From NCBI GenBank assembly GCA_012800565.1, contig JAAZIZ010000054.1, positions 1 to 9,984 on the forward strand: 9,984 bases of DNA, given 5' to 3'. Position numbers and translations under genes: made by a program. Of this stretch, positions 6,948-9,984 are shown piece by piece. The notes beneath the pieces are model-generated. The model made no database searches. It was not told the origin of the DNA and saw nothing but the letters and a program-made list of their open reading frames with translations. Positions within the stretch are counted from its first letter, which is position 1, and each line of letters starts with the position of its first letter. This stretch comes from Lentisphaerota bacterium (lineage in GTDB: Bacteria > Verrucomicrobiota > Lentisphaeria > Oligosphaerales > Oligosphaeraceae).

Positions 6948-7026
6948 GTCCCATTGTCCCATTATTCATACGTCCCATACGTCCTCTTTGTCTCTTTCGA
7001 CAGCCCATACGTCCCATACATTGTCC
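6948..7026. repeat. Cluster of GTCCCAT-type short direct repeats
   Basis: GTCCCAT occurs at 6948, 6956, 6972 and 7011. The first two are a tandem 8-mer (GTCCCATT). A 14-mer, CATACGTCCCATAC, is repeated exactly at 6967-6980 and 7006-7019, and CATTGTCC occurs at 6952-6959 and 7019-7026. The units follow an 8-9-nt spacing. This looks like a simple-unit intergenic repeat and not a coding or CRISPR array. Confidence 0.7.
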
Positions 7027-7061
7027 TTTAACCCTGCCCTACAAAAGACTGCTCCATTACT

Positions 7062-7090
7062 CAAGCCGGGCTTGGCCAGGCCCTGGGCTT
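7062..7090. repeat. G+C-rich palindromic patch
   Basis: Nested inverted repeats lie here: CAAGCC and GGCTTG flanking one base (7062-7074), GGGC and GCCC around a TGGCCA core (7068-7083), and AAGCC paired with GGCTT (7063-7067, 7086-7090). Only one of the competing stems can form at a time. No T-run follows on either strand, so it is not a standard terminator; a REP-like element is a better description. Confidence 0.5.
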
Positions 7091-7106
7091 TGAAGATGGC
7101 AAGTCT

Positions 7107-7159
7107 CTTGGCGTTCTTTGCGTCCTTGGCGGTTAGTTCTTCTTCATTGAACCGCCAAG
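7107..7159. repeat. Three 9-nt CTTGGCGTT-like units plus a 10-bp inverted copy
   Basis: Three consecutive 9-mers, CTTGGCGTT, CTTTGCGTC and CTTGGCGGT, occupy 7107-7133. The last is part of CTTGGCGGTT (7125-7134), which is repeated in exact inverted form as AACCGCCAAG at 7150-7159 across a 15-nt loop. The sequence resembles a motif (GGACGCAAAGAACGCC on the other strand) I recall as common between genes of many environmental bacteria; that recollection is unverified. Confidence 0.65.
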
Positions 7160-7182
7160 TATATCTGCTGTGATCGGCTCGG

Positions 7183-7215
7183 CCGGAATTTGTCAGTTCC
7201 CGGCCTGACATCCGG
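7183..7215. promoter_or_regulatory. Dyad symmetry overlapping the -35 of the PLP-enzyme promoter
   Basis: TGTCAG (7191-7196) and CTGACA (7205-7210) are exact inverted repeats around 8 nt. The outer arms CCGGA (7183-7187) and TCCGG (7211-7215) extend the symmetry to 11 pairs with a 3-nt offset on the left. The right half is also the putative -35 box, so a protein bound here would compete with RNA polymerase. No known operator consensus was recognised. Confidence 0.45.
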
Positions 7216-7234
7216 CAAATCACAGTTATATTAT
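7205..7234 (+). promoter_or_regulatory. Putative sigma70-type promoter for the PLP-enzyme gene
   Basis: CTGACA at 7205-7210 matches five of six positions of TTGACA. TATTAT (7229-7234, 18-nt spacer) or TATATT (7227-7232, 16-nt spacer) would be the -10. It lies about 80 bp upstream of the ATG at 7314, in the most A+T-rich part of the spacer. The call is by eye. Confidence 0.45.
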
Positions 7235-7301
7235 ATGTTTCACTCCGCCTCCGCGCTTGGGCAACTTCTGCCTGCCCGGACCTGCTCTCATCAGCCTTTA
7301 C

Positions 7302-7305
7302 AGGA
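7302..7305 (+). promoter_or_regulatory. Ribosome binding site that decides the PLP-enzyme start
   Basis: AGGA sits 8 nt before the ATG at 7314. An in-frame ATG at 7257 lacks such a site and would add 19 residues not resembling the family, so 7314 is preferred. Confidence 0.65.
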
Positions 7306-7313
7306 TATATTTA

Positions 7314-8255
7314 ATGTCGGAAATTTTACCGAGCATTCTTTCGGCCATTGGCAACACTCCTCTGGTTCAACTGCAGCACCTGCCGGCGGCCGGTTCTGGC
7401 AAGATCCTGGTCAAAGTTGAGGGACTCAACGTCGGCGGCAGCATCAAGACGCGCACCGCCCTGGCGATGATTGAGGGTGCTGAACGCGCCGGGCGTCTCC
7501 GGCACGGCTCCGTGGTAATTGAGCCGACCAGCGGCAATCAGGGCATCGGTCTGGCGCTGGTCTGTGCCTTGAAGCATTACCGCTGCATCATCGTGATGCC
7601 GGATTCAGTCAGTGTGGAACGCCGCAACATCATCAAGCTCTACGGAGCCGAGATCGTTCTGGTCCCCGATACCGGCGATATCGGCAAGGCCATTGATACC
7701 TGCATCCGCAAGGCTTTTGAACTGCGCGACAGCCTGCCCGGTGCCTACGTCCCACAACAGTTTGAGAATCCCGACAACCCGGACATCCATCGCCGGACCA
7801 CTGCCCAGGAAATCCTGCGCCAACTGGGCGAAACTAAGGTGGACGCATTCTGCTGCGGCATCGGCACTGGCGGCACTTTGACCGGCATCGGCGAGACCCT
7901 GAAACAGCGTTTCCCTGAACTCCTGATTGCCGCCGTGGAGCCTGAGAACGCGGCCATTTTGGCCGGCGGGGCCATCAGCACCCATTTGCAGATGGGCATC
8001 GGCGATGGCCTGGTGCCCAAGAACCTGAATACTGACTTGATTACTGAATGCATGACTGTTTCCGATGAGGAGGCCATGGCAGTTGCCCGCGCTCTGGCTC
8101 TCCAGGAAGGTCTGCCGGCCGGCATCTCCAGTGGTTCCAATGTCGCCGGAGCCCTGCGGCTGGCCCGGCGACTGGGACCGGACAAGACAGTCCTGACCGT
8201 CCTGCCTGATTCTTATGACCGCTACTACTCAACCCCCCTATTCCAACATGACTGA
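7314..8255 (+). CDS. Cysteine synthase/CBS-like PLP-dependent enzyme
   Basis: This 313-residue protein is a fold-type II PLP enzyme of the cysteine synthase (CysK/CysM) group, which normally makes L-cysteine from an activated serine and sulfide. IGNTPLV (12-18) opens the domain. The PLP lysine is K45 in GGSIKTR; the substrate loop is EPTSGNQGIG (70-79); GIGTGGT is the phosphate-binding loop; GISSGSN near the C-terminus contacts the cofactor ring; and LPDSYDRYYSTPLF ends it. Two residues differ from classical CysK: Gln76 stands where Thr usually follows TSGN, and SGSN replaces SGAA. The length is normal. No serine acetyltransferase gene is nearby, so sulfide-dependent cysteine synthesis is likely but another beta-substitution is possible. 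It has its own probable promoter, and its stop overlaps the SDR start by 8 bp (ATGACTGA). Confidence 0.88.
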   Translation: MSEILPSILSAIGNTPLVQLQHLPAAGSGKILVKVEGLNVGGSIKTRTALAMIEGAERAGRLRHGSVVIEPTSGNQGIGLALVCALKHYRCIIVMPDSVSVERRNIIKLYGAEIVLVPDTGDIGKAIDTCIRKAFELRDSLPGAYVPQQFENPDNPDIHRRTTAQEILRQLGETKVDAFCCGIGTGGTLTGIGETLKQRFPELLIAAVEPENAAILAGGAISTHLQMGIGDGLVPKNLNTDLITECMTVSDEEAMAVARALALQEGLPAGISSGSNVAGALRLARRLGPDKTVLTVLPDSYDRYYSTPLFQHD

Positions 8256-9027
8256 AAAATTACTCTCTGACAAGAGCGCCCTGGTTTCCGGCGGCGCCCG
8301 CGGCATCGGTGCTGCCATCGTCGAGCAGCTCCTGCAACTGGGAGCCAAGGTCACTTTCTGCGGCCGCAGCCCCAAGTCAGCATTGAGCGAACGCAGCGCC
8401 TACCTGGACCGTCTTTATCCCGGGCAGTGGCAGTACTGCAACTGCGATATCAGCGACCGCAGCAGCCGCGAGCGGCTGCTGGACGAGTGCCTGCAGGCTT
8501 TCGGCGAACTGGACATCCTGGTCAATAACGCCGGCGTAGCACCCGAACAGCGCGCTGACATCCTGGAAGCCACAGAAGAAAGCTATGACCGGGTGATGGA
8601 TATCAATCTCAAGGGGCCGTATTTCCTGACCCAGGCCGTGGCCCGGCAAATGTGCGCCAATCCCAAGCCCGGGCGCTGCGTTATTACTATTGGCTCAATT
8701 TCCGCCGACACCCCCAGCACCAGCCGCGGCGAGTACTGCCTGTCCAAGGCCGGACTGGCCATGCTGACCAAACTCTGGGCGGTGCGGCTGGCCGAATTCA
8801 ACATCTCGGTCTTTGAAATTCAGCCCGGAATCATCAAGACCGATATGACCGCTGCAGTGCAGGAAAAATACGACCGGCTGCTGGCAGACGGCTTGACCTT
8901 GCAGAGACGCTGGGGCTTGCCTGAGGACGTTGCCAAGGCGGTCAAGGCGCTGGTCTGCGGCCTGCTGCCCTACTCCACCGGACAAGTCATCCGGGTGGAC
9001 GGCGGCATGTCGCTGCCGCGCCTGTAG
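8248..9027 (+). CDS. Short-chain dehydrogenase/reductase (annotated-FabG-like, probable sugar/hydroxyacid oxidoreductase)
   Basis: This 259-residue protein is a classical SDR. The NAD(P) loop is SGGARGIG (14-21, Ser for the usual Thr), followed by NNAG (93-96) and the catalytic tetrad N120, S150, Y163 and K167 (GEYCLSK). The C-terminal half (RGEYCLSKAGL, QPGIIKTDMTA, YSTGQVIRVDGG) closely resembles a subgroup commonly labelled 3-ketoacyl-ACP reductase but often found with sugar-catabolic genes. No acyl carrier or fatty-acid genes are nearby, so a sugar or hydroxyacid substrate is more likely here. I chose the ATG at 8248 because the conserved domain begins within ten residues; an upstream ATG at 8215 would lie deep inside the preceding gene. 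The 8-bp overlap with the PLP-enzyme gene indicates coupled expression. A KDPG-type aldolase gene follows after 101 bp. Confidence 0.88.
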   Translation: MTEKLLSDKSALVSGGARGIGAAIVEQLLQLGAKVTFCGRSPKSALSERSAYLDRLYPGQWQYCNCDISDRSSRERLLDECLQAFGELDILVNNAGVAPEQRADILEATEESYDRVMDINLKGPYFLTQAVARQMCANPKPGRCVITIGSISADTPSTSRGEYCLSKAGLAMLTKLWAVRLAEFNISVFEIQPGIIKTDMTAAVQEKYDRLLADGLTLQRRWGLPEDVAKAVKALVCGLLPYSTGQVIRVDGGMSLPRL

Positions 9028-9052
9028 CTCGCTGCCAATGTCCGGACGGGGT

Positions 9053-9080
9053 TTGCAAATATCCATCTTTGCAGTATCTT
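9053..9080 (+). promoter_or_regulatory. Weak candidate promoter upstream of the KDPG aldolase gene
   Basis: TTGCAA (9053-9058) and TATCTT (9075-9080) are spaced 16 nt apart, each matching the sigma70 consensus at four of six positions. A small inverted repeat TGCAAA/TTTGCA (9054-9059, 9068-9073) covers the spacer. The 101-bp gap after the SDR gene makes a separate promoter plausible, but the match is poor. Confidence 0.25.
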
Positions 9081-9128
9081 AAATGAGTTCTTTTTTAACC
9101 TATCCGTAACTCTTCCAGGCAAAAAACC

Positions 9129-9788
9129 ATGACTACCAACAGCCAGAATGTCGCTGCGGTGCTGGAGCGCTTAAGCGCAGCCAGGATCATCCCGGTCCTG
9201 GTCTTGAATTCCCTCAGTGAGGGATTGAAAATCTGTGAATTGCTGCAGCTGAACGGCTTGCAGGCAGCGGAAATCACTTTCCGGACCAGTGCCGCGGCAG
9301 ACATCATTCGCGCCGCAGCCAAGGAATTCCCCGAGCTGCTGCTGGGAGCCGGCACAGTCCTGAATCTCCAAGACCTGCAGCGGGCCCAGGATGCCGGAGC
9401 CAGCTTTGCGGTCGCCCCGGGCTTCAATCCCAAAGTGGTCTCGGCTGCCATTGCCGCCGCTTTCCCTTTCGCGCCGGGAATCTGCACCCCCAGCGAAATC
9501 GAACAGGCCGTGGAACTGGGTTGCCGGCTGCTGAAATATTTCCCGGCTGAAGCCGCCGGGGGAGTAAAAATGCTCAAGAGTCTGATTGCGCCCTATCGCC
9601 ATCTGGGCCTGCGCTATATACCCACCGGCGGCATCAGCAGCGATAACGCCCTGGATTATCTGGCCCTGCCGGAAGTCGCCGCAGTCGGCGGCACCTGGCT
9701 GGTCCGGGACAACGATCTGAAAGCGGGCAATTGGGAGCTGATCGCTGCCAACATCCGATCCGCAGCAGCATTGCTCAACCAGCGTTGA
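9129..9788 (+). CDS. eda: KDPG/KHG aldolase
   Basis: This 219-residue protein is a class I aldolase of the KDPG/KHG family, cleaving 2-keto-3-deoxy-6-phosphogluconate to pyruvate and glyceraldehyde-3-phosphate, the last step of Entner-Doudoroff and hexuronate breakdown. The catalytic Glu is E48 in EITFRT (48-53). GAGTV (73-77) follows, and the Schiff-base lysine is K136 in LKYFPAEAAGG. The phosphate loop is PTGGIS (165-170) with VGGTW (186-190). All key elements are intact and the length is typical. The ATG at 9129 has AGG about 10 nt upstream. Whether the substrate is KDPG, KHG or the galactonate form cannot be read from the sequence. The preceding SDR may generate a keto sugar acid feeding this step. 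No kdgK or edd gene is in view. Confidence 0.92.
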   Translation: MTTNSQNVAAVLERLSAARIIPVLVLNSLSEGLKICELLQLNGLQAAEITFRTSAAADIIRAAAKEFPELLLGAGTVLNLQDLQRAQDAGASFAVAPGFNPKVVSAAIAAAFPFAPGICTPSEIEQAVELGCRLLKYFPAEAAGGVKMLKSLIAPYRHLGLRYIPTGGISSDNALDYLALPEVAAVGGTWLVRDNDLKAGNWELIAANIRSAAALLNQR

Positions 9789-9806
9789 TTGCAAGTTACT
9801 CATAAA

Positions 9807-9827
9807 ACAAGGACAACAAGGACAAGG
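9807..9827 (+). repeat. Tandem ACAAGGACA repeats forming several Shine-Dalgarno-like motifs
   Basis: ACAAGGACA occurs twice in tandem (9807-9815, 9816-9824), and a further AAGG follows at 9824-9827. Three AAGG motifs thus precede the ATG at 9830, at 9809, 9818 and 9824. The last is very close to the start, so the middle one may be the functional ribosome site. Confidence 0.5.
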
Positions 9828-9829
9828 TA

Positions 9830-9984
9830 ATGAAAAAAGTCTGCTGGATTCTGCTCTTGGTTAGTATCTTCGTGGGGAGCGGACTGATGGCCCAGTCCAA
9901 ACCCGGTCCTGACCAAAATACGGCGCCTGCCGCAAAAACTAACGTTGCGACCCCGCCCGCCGAAAAAGCTAATGTTGCGGCTCC
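9830..9984 (+). CDS. Secreted Ala/Pro/Lys-rich protein, N-terminal fragment (runs off right edge)
   Basis: Fifty-one codons are visible. The first 21 residues form a clear Sec signal peptide (MKKVCWILLLVSIFVGSGLMA) with likely cleavage after LMA, before QSKPGP; there is no lipobox cysteine at the cleavage site. The mature start is low-complexity and rich in Ala, Pro, Lys and Asn. It contains a 10-residue repeat: residues 34-43 (AAKTNVATPP) and 44 onward (AEKANVAAP), encoded by a 30-bp period with 21 of 26 aligned bases identical (9929-9954 versus 9959-9984). This is probably a linker between the signal and a downstream domain outside the window. It starts 41 bp after the aldolase stop, so it could be co-transcribed. 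Function cannot be assigned from what is visible. Confidence 0.7.
   Translation, partial: MKKVCWILLLVSIFVGSGLMAQSKPGPDQNTAPAAKTNVATPPAEKANVAA
9929..9984 (+). repeat. 30-bp-period repeat in the secreted-protein linker
   Basis: Two copies are visible and the second reaches the window edge, so more copies may follow. Most differences between the copies are single substitutions and the reading frame is kept, consistent with a coding minisatellite. Confidence 0.6.

Larger units (their letters stand above)
6849..7313. other. 465-bp non-coding block with clustered short repeats
   Basis: No credible gene is present. From left to right it holds a TCCCGGGA palindrome (6863-6870), a cluster of GTCCCAT direct repeats (6948-7026), a G+C-rich palindromic patch (7062-7090), three 9-nt CTTGGCGTT-like units (7107-7133) with an inverted copy at 7150-7159, and a promoter with a dyad (7183-7234). 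The open frame at 6966-7223 on the minus strand encodes only repeat translation such as TAKDAKNAK and WDVWDV and is treated as spurious. The repeat part (about 6948-7160) looks like a dispersed intergenic element, while the last 130 bp look like the upstream region of the PLP-enzyme gene. Confidence 0.6.

Noticed and set aside
6948..7026. Possible CRISPR array
   Set aside because: The units are 7-14 bp, tandem or irregularly spaced, without 25-40 bp repeats or unique spacers of constant length, and no cas genes are near.
7062..7090. Rho-independent terminator for the rightward operon
   Set aside because: The G+C-rich stems are not followed by a T-run on either strand, and the patch lies more than 200 bp past the last stop.
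6966..7223. 85-codon minus-strand frame in the repeat block (TAKDAKNAK, WDVWDV)
   Set aside because: The peptide is a direct translation of the short DNA repeats and palindromes; no ribosome site was seen and it resembles spurious repeat-derived predictions.

Overview
This 10-kb window is a gene-dense bacterial chromosome segment of fairly high G+C. It holds ten protein-coding genes, two of them cut by the window edges, one 465-bp non-coding block and no RNA genes that I could see. No transposase, integrase, phage, plasmid or CRISPR signal is visible. The host is uncertain. The mix of families and the short-unit intergenic repeats (GTCCCAT-type and CTTGGCGTT/CTTTGCGTC-type) recall Lentisphaerota/Victivallales or a related PVC-group bacterium, but this is an impression from family and repeat style, not a measured assignment.

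Layout. Positions 1-1779 read leftward: a DUF58 protein (vWA-like MIDAS), a two-pass membrane protein of unknown function overlapping it by 4 bp (ATGA), and the N-terminus of a TldD/PmbA-like protein that runs off the left edge. A 236-bp divergent spacer with a 24-bp hairpin separates this from a rightward run: a MoxR-type AAA+ ATPase (2016-3020), a CapA-family metallophosphatase-like protein (3080-4240), an Asp/Glu racemase-family protein overlapping capA by 8 bp (4233-5123), an inositol-monophosphatase-family protein (5163-5960) and a sugar phosphate isomerase/epimerase-type TIM barrel (5976-6848). Gaps in this run are at most 59 bp, so it may be one transcription unit.

Positions 6849-7313 hold no credible gene. 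They contain clustered short direct repeats, a dense palindromic patch, a 9-nt periodic motif with a 10-bp inverted repeat, and then a plausible sigma70-type promoter whose -35 box lies inside an inverted repeat. This promoter would drive a cysteine synthase/CBS-like PLP enzyme (7314-8255), which overlaps a short-chain dehydrogenase by 8 bp (8248-9027). A KDPG/KHG aldolase (9129-9788) follows, and then the start of a secreted Ala/Pro/Lys-rich protein (9830 to the right edge).

Functional reading. The MoxR and DUF58 proteins normally work as an ATPase/adaptor pair in envelope-linked maturation; here they are divergent instead of co-directional. The CapA-like protein with an overlapping Glu racemase homologue suggests D-glutamate or gamma-glutamyl polymer chemistry, but the CapA homologue has no visible membrane anchor and no capB/capC ligase genes are in view. 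The SDR and KDPG aldolase fit sugar-acid catabolism. The PLP enzyme coupled to the SDR is the least expected pairing. I see no single clearly novel system; the best candidates for follow-up are the capA-racemase-IMPase-TIM-barrel cluster, the cysK-like/SDR pair with its dyad-covered promoter, and the repeat-rich intergenic block.
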